A program made the position numbers and the translations under genes. From positions 1 through 13,971 of the forward strand of contig DROE01000314.1 of NCBI GenBank assembly GCA_011322005.1: DNA of 13,971 bases, read 5' to 3'. Source of the stretch: Devosia sp. GTDB lineage: Bacteria; Pseudomonadota; Alphaproteobacteria; Rhizobiales; Devosiaceae. Positions 1 through 7,806 of the stretch are shown here, one piece after another. How positions within the stretch are numbered: the first letter of the stretch is position 1; the number at the start of each line of letters is the position of its first letter. Below the pieces are notes generated by a model. The model made no database searches. It had not been told where the DNA came from and was given only the letters and a program-made list of their open reading frames with translations.

Positions 1-385
1 GGCGCTGGAAAACACAAGAAGCCTCATTTATGTGCGCAATCTTGTCGACCTAATTCTGCATGCTCTTGTCCAATCCCGAGCCGAGAACCGGACTTTTCTG
101 GCCTCAGATGATCATGATGTATCTACGCGATTTTTGCTCCACCAACTGGCCAGGGGCATGGGGCGCCCCGGCTGGCAATGGCCGGTGCCTGAACCGGTGC
201 TGAATACCGGAGCCAGCGTCCTTGGGAAAAAAGACCTCTGGAAAAAATTTGCCGGTTCTTTGAGCGTTAACAGCCAGCCCCTGCGCTCCCAACTGGGCTG
301 GACACCGCCATTTTCGTGTGAAGAGGGTCTGAATGAGACGGCAAGATGGTATGCAAATCCGGGCAGGACCCCGCCGAGTGGCTGA
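1..385 (+). CDS. NAD-dependent sugar epimerase / 4-reductase, C-terminal part (5' truncated)
   Basis: The reading frame is open from the first bases and ends at a TGA at 383-385, so only about the last 127 residues are seen. The visible part carries the late landmarks of extended short-chain dehydrogenases that act on nucleotide sugars: a SLIYVRNLVDLI segment (substrate-domain 'YVxDL' region) and a C-terminal SQLGWTPPFSCEEGL segment typical of GalE/WbpV/WreQ-like proteins. The Rossmann glycine motif and the YxxxK pair lie outside the window. It would act in the cytoplasm on a UDP-sugar. Because a WbpL-like transferase and a WbpM-like 4,6-dehydratase follow, I infer a C4-reductase or epimerase of the UDP-QuiNAc/FucNAc route, as for WbpV in Pseudomonas or WreQ in Rhizobium. 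A plain UDP-glucose 4-epimerase cannot be excluded. The first ATG in frame (residue 11, position 32) is internal to the domain and is not the start. Confidence 0.85.
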   Translation, partial: ALENTRSLIYVRNLVDLILHALVQSRAENRTFLASDDHDVSTRFLLHQLARGMGRPGWQWPVPEPVLNTGASVLGKKDLWKKFAGSLSVNSQPLRSQLGWTPPFSCEEGLNETARWYANPGRTPPSG

Positions 386-413
386 CCGCAACATTATTTA
401 ACGCATCATCTCA

Positions 414-440
414 ACAAATGAGCAGCCGAGTTGCTTTTGT
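414..440 (+). other. Possible small hairpin between epimerase and transferase genes
   Basis: In the 85-base gap after the epimerase stop, ACAAA (414-418) pairs with TTTGT (436-440) and AGCA (421-424) pairs with TGCT (432-435). A 2-base bulge separates the two stems and the loop is GCCGAGT. The T-rich stretch is part of the 3' arm rather than a free tail, so it is not a classical intrinsic terminator. It could be a weak attenuator or chance. The genes on both sides run in the same direction. Confidence 0.2.
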
Positions 441-470
441 CATGGCCAATTCGATGCCGGATAGTTAAAG

Positions 471-1565
471 TTGAGTCTTTCCAACCAGATTTCTTGTGTT
501 TTTGTGTTTTACTCAATTCTCGTCATCACGGTCGCCGGCGGCGTTGCCCTTTGCACTCTTTTTTTTCTGGTTCGATGGGCCGATCATCTGGGGCTGGTTC
601 AGAGTGCAAATGCACGCTCTTCACATCTTGGCAGCAGGCCAACCGGGGGCGGTACCGCCATTGTTCTGGCGAGCGCGGTTTCGGGTGTCCTTATTCTGCC
701 ATACCGGGCAGACCCTGTTCTGGTGCCGGTGGCCATTGCGACTTTGCTGGCGCTTGTCGGCCTGGCCGATGATCTGAAATACATATCCATACGTGTTCGG
801 CTCTTTGCGCAGTTCGCCGCAGTTGGCGCCTTGCTGATATTCTTTGAGTTCGGTTTCTCTTTGTTGGCTGTTCTCTCTCAGATCGGCCCTGTCTGGCTTC
901 TGGCCCCGGCCTTGCTCATCTGGGGCGTCTTGTGGATAAACCTGTTCAATTTCATGGATGGAATTGATGCTCTGGCTGCAAGTGAAGCTGTTTTTGTTCT
1001 GCTTTGCATGCTGTTTCTCTCCTCGCTCAGCCCCTCATGGGCATTGTCCGGAACATGGCTCTGGCTGGCCAGTGTCGCGCTGGCGGGATTTGTGTTCCTG
1101 TTCTTCAACTGGGCCCCGGCGAAAATATTCATGGGAGATGTCGGAGCCTACTTCTTTTCGTTCTGCATCTTGCTTGGCGCACTCTGGGGCATGGTATCGG
1201 GACAGCTTTCTCCCTTTTCCAGTTTTATACTCGTTGCGCTTTTTGCCAGCGATGGACTGGTCACTCTGACCCGCCGAGTAGGGAGTGGGCAAAACTGGAC
1301 CGGCGGGCATCGCACCCATGCCTATCAGTATCTGGCGCGCCGGTTTTCCCACGGCGCGGCCACGCTCATCTATCTGGGCATAAATATTTTGTGGCTGTTC
1401 CCACTTGCGTTTCTGGTCCAGCGCCAGTTAACAAACCCCTTTCTGGCTTTGTTTGCGGCCTATGGGCCCTTGGTCATCGCGGTGGTCTGGGGTAAGGCGG
1501 GCAAGCCCGAAACCGGCGTTTCCCCTCCGGCAAAGTCAGAGCAAAGCAGATCCGGACATGCTTGA
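471..1565 (+). CDS. Undecaprenyl-phosphate glycosyl-1-phosphate transferase (WecA/WbpL/WreU family)
   Basis: This 364-residue polytopic membrane protein belongs to the MraY/WecA family, which moves a HexNAc-1-phosphate from a UDP-sugar to undecaprenyl phosphate and so starts O-antigen or other lipid-linked glycans. About ten hydrophobic segments are visible. Family motifs occur in order: SSHLGSRPTGGG (50-61), the Asp pair LADD (98-101), NLFNFMDGIDALAA (157-170), FMGDVGA (220-226) and the cytoplasmic HxxH segment HRTHAYQYL (280-288). All expected acidic catalytic residues are present. The start used is TTG at 471, right after an in-frame TAG at 462-464. A GTG at 504 is an alternative that keeps the first membrane segment, and the Shine-Dalgarno is weak for either. 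The last 8 bases overlap the downstream dehydratase gene. The neighbours suggest a QuiNAc/FucNAc-type substrate, as for WbpL and WreU, but plain GlcNAc is possible. Confidence 0.9.
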   Translation: MSLSNQISCVFVFYSILVITVAGGVALCTLFFLVRWADHLGLVQSANARSSHLGSRPTGGGTAIVLASAVSGVLILPYRADPVLVPVAIATLLALVGLADDLKYISIRVRLFAQFAAVGALLIFFEFGFSLLAVLSQIGPVWLLAPALLIWGVLWINLFNFMDGIDALAASEAVFVLLCMLFLSSLSPSWALSGTWLWLASVALAGFVFLFFNWAPAKIFMGDVGAYFFSFCILLGALWGMVSGQLSPFSSFILVALFASDGLVTLTRRVGSGQNWTGGHRTHAYQYLARRFSHGAATLIYLGINILWLFPLAFLVQRQLTNPFLALFAAYGPLVIAVVWGKAGKPETGVSPPAKSEQSRSGHA

Positions 1566-3426
1566 AAAATTTCGTCATAAAGTCAGCGGCCTGCCCCGCT
1601 TCTGGAAACGCCTGGTTCTGATCGTCTTTGACTTTTGCGCCTTGCTCCTTGTGATATGGGTCGCCTATTCCCTGCGCCTCAATACCCTGTTTGTCCCCAC
1701 CGATATCCAGCTTGGCCTTATGATGGCAGCCCCGGCGATTGCCATTCCTGTGTTCGCGCGCTTCGGGCTCTATCGTGCCGTTATTCGCCATTTGCCCGAG
1801 CGCGCCGTGTGGAATATCTTTCAGGCCATGACCCTGGCCACTCTGCTGTGGGTTGCGGCCGTGTTCTTGACGGCACTTTCCGGCCGGGTGGGCGTACCGC
1901 GTTCAATCCCCCTTCTCTATTGGGCCATGGGTGTAGTTGTCATCAGCGGCAGCCGGTTCGCTGCCAAGCACTTTCTGCTGCGGCCCGAACCGGGTGAAAA
2001 GAAGCGTCCCCGGATTCTGATATACGGGGCGGGGGCCGCCGGTATTCAACTGGCCAGCGCAATGCAGGTTCACGGTGCCCGCAAGATTGTCGGTTTCATT
2101 GACGACAACAAGAAACTGCAGGGGCATGATGTTTCAGGTATCCGGGTCTATCCGCAAGATGAGATTGGGCAGCTGATACGGGAGCGGAATGTGGAGGAGA
2201 TCATCCTTTCCATGCCCTCCATAAGCCCGGCGCGAAGGCAGGCAATCTATCCCCGGTTGGCCAAACATGACGTGACCATCCGCACGTTACCCTCCATCAC
2301 CGACCTGGCGGCGGGTAAGTATCTGATCAACCAGATACGCGAGATTGATATCGATGATCTTCTGGGCCGCTCTTCTGTTTCCGCCGACCCAAGGCTTATC
2401 TCAAAGGTGATTGAAGGCCGTGTGGTGATGGTTACCGGGGCCGGAGGCTCGATCGGTTCGGAACTTACCCGGCTGATCGCCCGGGCCAAGCCCAAAAACC
2501 TCGTGCTGTTCGAAGCCAACGAATTTGCGCTGTATCAGATTGATCGTCAGTTGCGGACCGCTGAGAGGCTCCCTCTTGTTCCGGTGCTGGGTTCGGTATG
2601 CAATGAAGCTCTGGTCGAGCGCGTCATCAGGCAGAACAAAGTTGATGTCATTTTTCACGCTGCGGCCCACAAGCATGTTACGCTGGTGGAATCCAACGTC
2701 ATCGAGGGTGCCAGCAACAATGTACTGGGCACAAAATCTGTCGCCGAGGCCGCACTGAAAAACGGTGTTGGCCATTTTGTGCTTATCTCCACCGACAAGG
2801 CCGTCAACCCCACCAGTGTGATGGGGGCCAGCAAACGCTGGGCCGAACTCATCGTGCGTGATTGTGGCCAGCGTGCGGAGCTGGGCAAAACCGGCCAGCT
2901 GTTTTGTGCCGTCAGGTTTGGTAATGTGCTCGGCTCCAACGGTTCGGTTGTGCCCCTGTTTCGCGAGCAAATCGCCAAAGGTGGTCCGGTTACTGTCACC
3001 GACAAAAATGCAACCCGCTATTTCATGTCCATCCATGAAGCCGCGGAGTTGATCGTACAGGCTGGAGCTCTTTCAAAAGGTGGTGACATTTTTCTGCTTG
3101 AGATGGGAGAACCGGTTCGTATTCTGGATTTGGCCAAGAATATGGTGCGCCTGGCTGGTATGGAGATTAAGACCAAGGATAATCCGGACGGGGACATCGA
3201 GATATCCCTGATTGGATTGAGGAAGGGTGAAAAGCTTCATGAGGAGCTGTTCTACGAGCCGGGGCTGGCGACCAAAACACGGCAGGCCAAGATACTGCGC
3301 GCAAAACGCAGCAACCTGAACAACAAGGACATTGAGAGAGGGCTCAAAGAGCTTGCAGCAAAAATCGAAAATGGCGATGAAAACGAGGTGCGTGCGCTTT
3401 TGTTCGAGTTCGCGGTTGCGCATTAG
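1558..3426 (+). CDS. Membrane-anchored nucleotide-sugar 4,6-dehydratase (WbpM/CapD/PglF/WreV family)
   Basis: This 622-residue protein has about four membrane helices in the first ~145 residues, then a first nucleotide-binding-like fold (RILIYGAGAAG, 152-162), then the SDR catalytic domain with GxxGxxG at 294-300 (VTGAGGSIG). The family catalytic set is seen: Thr412-Asp413-Lys414 in LISTDKAV and Met422-xxx-Lys426 in MGASKR, where Met replaces the usual SDR tyrosine, as in PglF and WbpM. It should convert UDP-GlcNAc to the 4-keto-6-deoxy sugar at the inner face of the membrane, feeding a 4-reductase or aminotransferase. The frame is open further upstream (to 1453), but ATG 1558 is preferred: it overlaps the transferase stop by 8 bases and is followed at once by the basic/hydrophobic N-terminus typical of the family. 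Together with the two preceding genes this matches the wbpV-wbpL-wbpM order in Pseudomonas aeruginosa. Confidence 0.93.
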   Translation: MLEKFRHKVSGLPRFWKRLVLIVFDFCALLLVIWVAYSLRLNTLFVPTDIQLGLMMAAPAIAIPVFARFGLYRAVIRHLPERAVWNIFQAMTLATLLWVAAVFLTALSGRVGVPRSIPLLYWAMGVVVISGSRFAAKHFLLRPEPGEKKRPRILIYGAGAAGIQLASAMQVHGARKIVGFIDDNKKLQGHDVSGIRVYPQDEIGQLIRERNVEEIILSMPSISPARRQAIYPRLAKHDVTIRTLPSITDLAAGKYLINQIREIDIDDLLGRSSVSADPRLISKVIEGRVVMVTGAGGSIGSELTRLIARAKPKNLVLFEANEFALYQIDRQLRTAERLPLVPVLGSVCNEALVERVIRQNKVDVIFHAAAHKHVTLVESNVIEGASNNVLGTKSVAEAALKNGVGHFVLISTDKAVNPTSVMGASKRWAELIVRDCGQRAELGKTGQLFCAVRFGNVLGSNGSVVPLFREQIAKGGPVTVTDKNATRYFMSIHEAAELIVQAGALSKGGDIFLLEMGEPVRILDLAKNMVRLAGMEIKTKDNPDGDIEISLIGLRKGEKLHEELFYEPGLATKTRQAKILRAKRSNLNNKDIERGLKELAAKIENGDENEVRALLFEFAVAH

Positions 3427-3444
3427 GTATGCAGAGGCGGGAAT

Positions 3445-4047
3445 GTGCTGATTTTCAGGGAAATCAAGTTAGTCTATCTCGCCAACCCCAAGACCGGCAC
3501 GACGTCTTTCGAGCATGCTTTCGAACGCTTTGCCGACCATAAAACTAGCAAGGCTCTGCCCAAGCACGTTCCCTTCCGCCGGTTCAGAAGAAAGTTTCCA
3601 GAACTGGCGAGGGAGTGTGAAATTGTCACGTCTGTTCGCGACCCACTGGACACACTCTACTCGTGGTACCGTTATCGCGCGCGCCCCGCCTTGCGCGGCC
3701 ATGTCAACTCCACCTTCGGGTTGGCGTTTGAAGCGTTTTTATGCGAATGGTGCAAGGCTGAGCCCGCTTCGTTCGCCGATGTGGGCGCCTCGGTCGGATT
3801 TGTGCTCAATGAAAAAGGAGAAATTTCAAAGCGGCTGAAAATTTTCCGATATGAAGAGCGCTCATCGCTTCAGAAGCATGTTGCTGCAAAGCTGGGCCGG
3901 GATGTTCCTGAACTTGCCAGAAATGTCTCGCGGGCCAAAAAGGACCCAACGGCTCTGGCCCCCATAAGAGGGACCATTTCCCGATACCCCAAGTTGCAGA
4001 AAGCTTATGAAATCTATGACCGGATAGCTTTTTGCAAGGGCGGGTGA
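3445..4047 (+). CDS. Small PAPS-dependent sulfotransferase
   Basis: This 200-residue protein carries both cofactor signatures of the sulfotransferase superfamily. NPKTGTTS (14-21) is the 5'-phosphosulfate loop near the N-terminus. VRDPLDTLYSWY (64-75) holds Arg65 and Ser73 with the 8-residue spacing of the 3'-phosphate site. It has no signal peptide, so it should act in the cytoplasm using PAPS. The start is GTG 3445, 18 bases after the dehydratase stop, with AGAGGCGGG just upstream; the nearby ATG at 3429 is in another frame. Position and direction suggest it is the last gene of the polysaccharide operon, so the acceptor is probably a sugar of that glycan or its lipid-linked precursor. The acceptor itself cannot be read from sequence. 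The second half is poorly conserved and I recognise no specific subfamily. Confidence 0.82.
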   Translation: MLIFREIKLVYLANPKTGTTSFEHAFERFADHKTSKALPKHVPFRRFRRKFPELARECEIVTSVRDPLDTLYSWYRYRARPALRGHVNSTFGLAFEAFLCEWCKAEPASFADVGASVGFVLNEKGEISKRLKIFRYEERSSLQKHVAAKLGRDVPELARNVSRAKKDPTALAPIRGTISRYPKLQKAYEIYDRIAFCKGG

Positions 4048-4049
4048 AA

Positions 4050-4072
4050 GCCTGTATTGCGGGCCCGCAGGC
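4050..4072. other. GC-rich dyad between convergent genes
   Basis: The 114-base gap between the sulfotransferase (+) and fdhD (-) stops holds a perfect 12-base palindrome, TGCGGGCCCGCA, at 4058-4069. An outer pair, GCCTG (4050-4054) and CAGGC (4068-4072), overlaps its right arm. Its place between convergent stops suits a bidirectional terminator, but there is no T tract on either side and the two pairings compete, so this is weak. Confidence 0.25.
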
Positions 4073-4161
4073 GGTGGATCTTGTCAGGAAGGACGAAAAT
4101 GGTCCGGCGGATGAAGGTATGAATAGCGGATAATATCAACTGGTTGCTCCAGGTCCTGATC

Positions 4162-4950
4162 CTAATCACCAAACACCATCAGTTCGTTGCCGCCCTGTGT
4201 GGCAATTCTCATTTTTGCCTGGTTCGCAACCCTGAGCGCCAGCGCCGTGGGGGCGGAGATACTGGCCACGAAAGCAAAACGCATGGCGGCTGCCTTTTGC
4301 GCTAGCTCGACGCTGAACCGGCTCGTAAGAACCAGAAAGCCGTCTTTTGATGACAGGCCGGCCCGGGCCATGGCGCCGCACAATTTGTCCAATGCGTTAT
4401 GGCGTCCAACGTCCTCGCGCAGCAACAGGATTTCTCCCCTGGTGCTGCACAGGGCCGCCGCGTGCATGGAAAAGTTCTGTTTGTTGATGCTCTGTTTGGC
4501 GGCAAGGCCAGCCAGCGCCTTTAAGGCCATTTCCGGCGTCGGCACCAGCCCGCTGGCAATCGGAGGCCGTGGCATTGCCGCCTCCAACGATTGCGCTCCA
4601 CACAGGCCGCAACTGGACCGGCCCGGCACCGAGCGCATGCGCGTTTCAGAGAGCTTTACCGCTTCCTCGGGCACGATGACATTGACCATGATGCCGTCGG
4701 CGACTTGTTCAATCCTGACATCTGAAATCTCTTCCGGCGTGGAAATAATGCCCTCGGTCAGGCTGAACCCGATGGCAAAATCCTCAATATCGGCCGGACT
4801 CAGCATCATCACCCCGAACTGTTCGCCGCCATAGAGCAGAACAACCGGCACCTCTTCGGCCACCCGCCATGTCGCTGGACGCGGGTTTTTGCCGGCAATT
4901 TCGCCGCTGAACCGGGGTGACATTTCGATGTTCTCTATTTCGCGAGGCAT
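4162..4950 (-). CDS. fdhD: Formate dehydrogenase accessory sulfurtransferase FdhD (FdsC)
   Basis: This 262-residue cytoplasmic protein is of normal length for FdhD. The hallmark CxxC sits in GRSSCGLCGAQ (Cys114, Cys117) in the middle of the protein. Upstream are EVPVVLLYGG and DFAIGFSLTEGII (57-69), downstream LLREDVGRHNALDKL and LTSRFSVELAQKAA, all characteristic of the family. FdhD takes persulfide sulfur from a cysteine desulfurase and passes it to the bis-MGD molybdenum cofactor. Without this sulfur, formate dehydrogenase is inactive. The gene follows fdsA with a 9-base gap on the same strand and is surely co-transcribed, corresponding to fdsC of Rhodobacter. The start is ATG 4950; an in-frame ATG at codon 10 is an alternative, and neither has a strong Shine-Dalgarno. 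It is the last gene of the operon here. Confidence 0.95.
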   Translation of the reverse strand: MPREIENIEMSPRFSGEIAGKNPRPATWRVAEEVPVVLLYGGEQFGVMMLSPADIEDFAIGFSLTEGIISTPEEISDVRIEQVADGIMVNVIVPEEAVKLSETRMRSVPGRSSCGLCGAQSLEAAMPRPPIASGLVPTPEMALKALAGLAAKQSINKQNFSMHAAALCSTRGEILLLREDVGRHNALDKLCGAMARAGLSSKDGFLVLTSRFSVELAQKAAAMRFAFVASISAPTALALRVANQAKMRIATQGGNELMVFGD

Positions 4951-4959
4951 CGCAGATGT

Positions 4960-7806
4960 CTACTCGGCGGGTTCGGTTTTATAATGGGTCGCGGCAATTT
5001 CCCTTTGTTTGCTCTGCCAGTCCGACTGCTGATTGGAGAGCTTCACCTCAACCGCTGTAACCTTGTATTCGGGGCACGAAGTGGCCCAGTCGGAATTATC
5101 GGTGGTAATCACATTGGTTCCGGTCAGCGGATGGTGGAAGGTGGTATAAACCACCCCCGGTGCCATACGCTCGCTTATCTCTGCCCTCAGCGTGGTATTG
5201 CCCATGCGCGAGGTGATTGAAATCATGTCACCGTTTGAAATGCCGCGCTGCCCGGCGTCATGGGGGTGAATTTCGAGCACATCCTCGTCGTGCCATTTCG
5301 AATTTTTTGTCCGCCGCGTCTGCGCGCCGACATTATACTGGCTCAATATCCGCCCCGTGGTCAGGATAAGCGGAAATTTTCGGCTGATGCGCTCTTCTGT
5401 CGCCACAAAATCGGTGATGACAAAATGCCCCTTGCCACGCACAAAGCCGTTCTCGTGCATTATCGGCGTTCCGTCGGGCGCGGCGTCGGTCACCGGCCAT
5501 TGCATGGAGCCCTCTTCATCGAGCCGCTTGTGGCTGACACGGGCGAAGGTCGGCGTCAGGCGGGCAATTTCGTCCATGATTTCCGCTGAACTGGTGTAAG
5601 CCATCTCGTAGCCCATGGCCGTTGCCAGCGCCGCGGCCACTTGCCACTCGGCCATGGCGCATTTTTCCTTCATTACCGGGCGCACCCGGTTGATGCGCCG
5701 CTCGGCATTGGTGAAGGTGCCGTCTTTTTCAAGAAACGAGGTGCCGGGCAAAAAAACATGGGCATAGGCCGCGGTCTCGTTCAGGAACAGGTCCTGAATG
5801 ACGACACATTCCATGGCCTTAAGGGCTGCGGTCACGTGCTTGGTGTTGGGGTCGGACTGGGCGATGTCTTCCCCTTGTATGAATATGCCCAGATATTTAC
5901 CAGCCAGTGCTTCGTCAAACATGCCCGGGATGCGCAGACCCGGTTTGGCCGAGAGGCTTACCCCCCAGTCTTTCTCAAAACTGGCCCTGACCGCATCATC
6001 CTCCACCGAACGGTAGCCGGGAAATTCGTGGGGGAACGAACCCATGTCGCACGAGCCCTGCACATTGTTCTGGCCCCTCAGGGGGTTCACCCCGACCCCC
6101 TCGCGCCCGATATTGCCGGTCGCCATCGCCAGATTGGCCATGGCCATAACGCTGGTTGAGCCTTGCGAATGTTCGGTGACCCCCAGCCCGTAATAGATGG
6201 CGCTGTTTTCAGCGCCCGCATAAAGCCGCGCCGCCTCCCGGATTGTTGCTGCCTCAACGCCAACAATATCGGCCACCGCTTCGGGCGAGTTCTTTTCCTC
6301 GCTGACAAAAGCCAGCCAGTCGGCAAAACTGTCATCCTCGCAACGCTGTTTGATGAACGCATTGTCCAGCAGGCCTTCGGTTGCCGCCACGTGGGCAAAG
6401 GCATTGAGCACGGCAACATTGGTGCCCGGCTGCAACGGGATGTGATAATCGGCGCTGATATGGGGGCTTTTGACCAGTTCAATCCGGCGCGGGTCGATGA
6501 CAATCAGTTTGGCTCCGGCCCGGATGCGCTGTTTCATGCGCGAGGCAAAAACCGGGTGCGCGGCGGTGGGGTTGGCCCCGATGACCAGAATGGTGTCGGC
6601 CTGTTCAACCGAGGCAAAATTTTGTGTTCCCGCCGAGGTGCCGAATGCGGTTTTCAAGCCATAGCCGGTGGGCGCGTGGCAGACGCGGGCGCAGGTATCC
6701 ACATTGTTGGAGCCGAACGCTGCCCGTATCATCTTTTGCACCACATAGACTTCTTCATTGGTGCAGCGCGAGGAGGTAATGCCCCCGATGGCCTCCTTGC
6801 CGTGCTCGGCAACAATGGATTTCAGCCTCTTTGCGGCAAAACCTATCGCCTCGTCCCAGCCCACAACGCGCCACGGGTCGGTGACCTTGTCGCGCACCAT
6901 GGGTGTGGTGATGCGGTCGCGGTGAGTGGCATAGCCAAAGGCAAAACGTCCCTTGACGCAGGAATGGCCCTCGTTGGCGCCACCGTCTTTGGAAGGGACC
7001 ATGCGGATGACTTTGTCGCCCTGCATTTCAGCCCGGAACGAACAGCCGACCCCGCAATAGGCGCAGGTGGTTTCCACCGAACGGGTCGGAGCGCCATGGG
7101 CGACCAGTGCCGCCTCGCTCAGGGTCGCTGTCGGGCAGGCGGCGACACAAACCCCGCACGAAACGCATTCGGAGGCGAAAAAATCCTCGCTCAGCAATCC
7201 GGCAGAGATTTTGGAGCCAAATCCCCGGCCCTGCACCGAAAGCGCCAGCGTGCCCTGAACCTCATCACAGGCCCTGACGCAGCGTGAGCAGACAATGCAC
7301 TTTGAAGCTTCGAACTGAAAATAGGGGTTGGAGAGGTCCACCGGGTCGGCATGGATGGTATCGAAATGGTTTTCTCCCGCATAGCCATAGCGCACGTCGC
7401 GCACGCCGATGGCTCCGGCCATGTCCTGCAATTCACAAATCCCGTTGACCGCGCAGGTCAGGCACTCCAGCGGATGGTCGGAGAGATAGAGTTCCATCAC
7501 CCCGCGCCGCAGTTTTTCAAGCCGCGGGCTCTGGGTGGTCACCTCCATGCCTTCGCTTACCGGCGTGGTGCAAGAAGCCGGGGTGCCCCGAACCCCTTCA
7601 ATCTCAACCAGACAAAGCCGGCACGAACCAAAGGCTTCCAGCGTATCAGTGGCGCACAGTTTGGGGATATCGCGCTCAATTTCCCGGGCCGCCCGCATCA
7701 CCGAGGTGCCCTCGGGCACAATCACCTCGACGCCGTCGATTTTCAGGCTGACATCAGCGCCATTTTTGGCCGGGGTGCCGAAATCAGGTTGCCTGTGCAC
7801 GGGCAT
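4960..7806 (-). CDS. fdsA: NAD-dependent formate dehydrogenase, molybdenum catalytic subunit FdsA
   Basis: This 948-residue subunit oxidises formate to CO2 at a bis-MGD molybdenum centre and passes electrons through Fe-S clusters to FdsB. Domains in order are: a ferredoxin-like 2Fe-2S domain (Cys51, 62, 65, 79); a His-Cys3 4Fe-4S site (His111, Cys115, 118, 124); two NuoG/ferredoxin-type 4Fe-4S sites (Cys170/173/176/180 and Cys214/217/220/224); and the molybdopterin domain with its 4Fe-4S site (Cys248/251/255/283) and conserved Lys285. The molybdenum ligand is Cys376 followed by His377 (ARVCHAPTGYG), so this is the cysteine form, not selenocysteine. The C-terminal MGD-binding domain includes the LTTGRILSQYN segment. 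No Tat signal is present, so it is cytoplasmic, as expected for the soluble NAD-linked type. The start ATG overlaps fdsB by 23 bases and has a strong Shine-Dalgarno. No cluster ligand appears to be missing. Confidence 0.97.
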   Translation of the reverse strand: MPVHRQPDFGTPAKNGADVSLKIDGVEVIVPEGTSVMRAAREIERDIPKLCATDTLEAFGSCRLCLVEIEGVRGTPASCTTPVSEGMEVTTQSPRLEKLRRGVMELYLSDHPLECLTCAVNGICELQDMAGAIGVRDVRYGYAGENHFDTIHADPVDLSNPYFQFEASKCIVCSRCVRACDEVQGTLALSVQGRGFGSKISAGLLSEDFFASECVSCGVCVAACPTATLSEAALVAHGAPTRSVETTCAYCGVGCSFRAEMQGDKVIRMVPSKDGGANEGHSCVKGRFAFGYATHRDRITTPMVRDKVTDPWRVVGWDEAIGFAAKRLKSIVAEHGKEAIGGITSSRCTNEEVYVVQKMIRAAFGSNNVDTCARVCHAPTGYGLKTAFGTSAGTQNFASVEQADTILVIGANPTAAHPVFASRMKQRIRAGAKLIVIDPRRIELVKSPHISADYHIPLQPGTNVAVLNAFAHVAATEGLLDNAFIKQRCEDDSFADWLAFVSEEKNSPEAVADIVGVEAATIREAARLYAGAENSAIYYGLGVTEHSQGSTSVMAMANLAMATGNIGREGVGVNPLRGQNNVQGSCDMGSFPHEFPGYRSVEDDAVRASFEKDWGVSLSAKPGLRIPGMFDEALAGKYLGIFIQGEDIAQSDPNTKHVTAALKAMECVVIQDLFLNETAAYAHVFLPGTSFLEKDGTFTNAERRINRVRPVMKEKCAMAEWQVAAALATAMGYEMAYTSSAEIMDEIARLTPTFARVSHKRLDEEGSMQWPVTDAAPDGTPIMHENGFVRGKGHFVITDFVATEERISRKFPLILTTGRILSQYNVGAQTRRTKNSKWHDEDVLEIHPHDAGQRGISNGDMISITSRMGNTTLRAEISERMAPGVVYTTFHHPLTGTNVITTDNSDWATSCPEYKVTAVEVKLSNQQSDWQSKQREIAATHYKTEPAE

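Noticed and set aside
1453..1557. Longer N-terminus of the 4,6-dehydratase from ATG 1453
   Set aside because: The extra 35 residues would overlap the transferase gene by over 100 bases and precede the normal family N-terminus. ATG 1558 gives the standard 8-base operon overlap.
2401..3036. 211-residue open frame on the - strand opposite the 4,6-dehydratase
   Set aside because: It lies across the catalytic SDR domain of a clear gene and has no recognisable domain of its own.
4048..4161. Search for fdsD or another small gene after fdhD
   Set aside because: No start with a ribosome site and no frame of useful length on either strand.
6163..7287. 374-residue open frame on the + strand opposite fdsA
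   Set aside because: It is antisense to a fully conserved molybdenum-subunit gene. Its translation is rich in His/Gly/Arg without family motifs, as expected from the mirror of GC-rich coding DNA.
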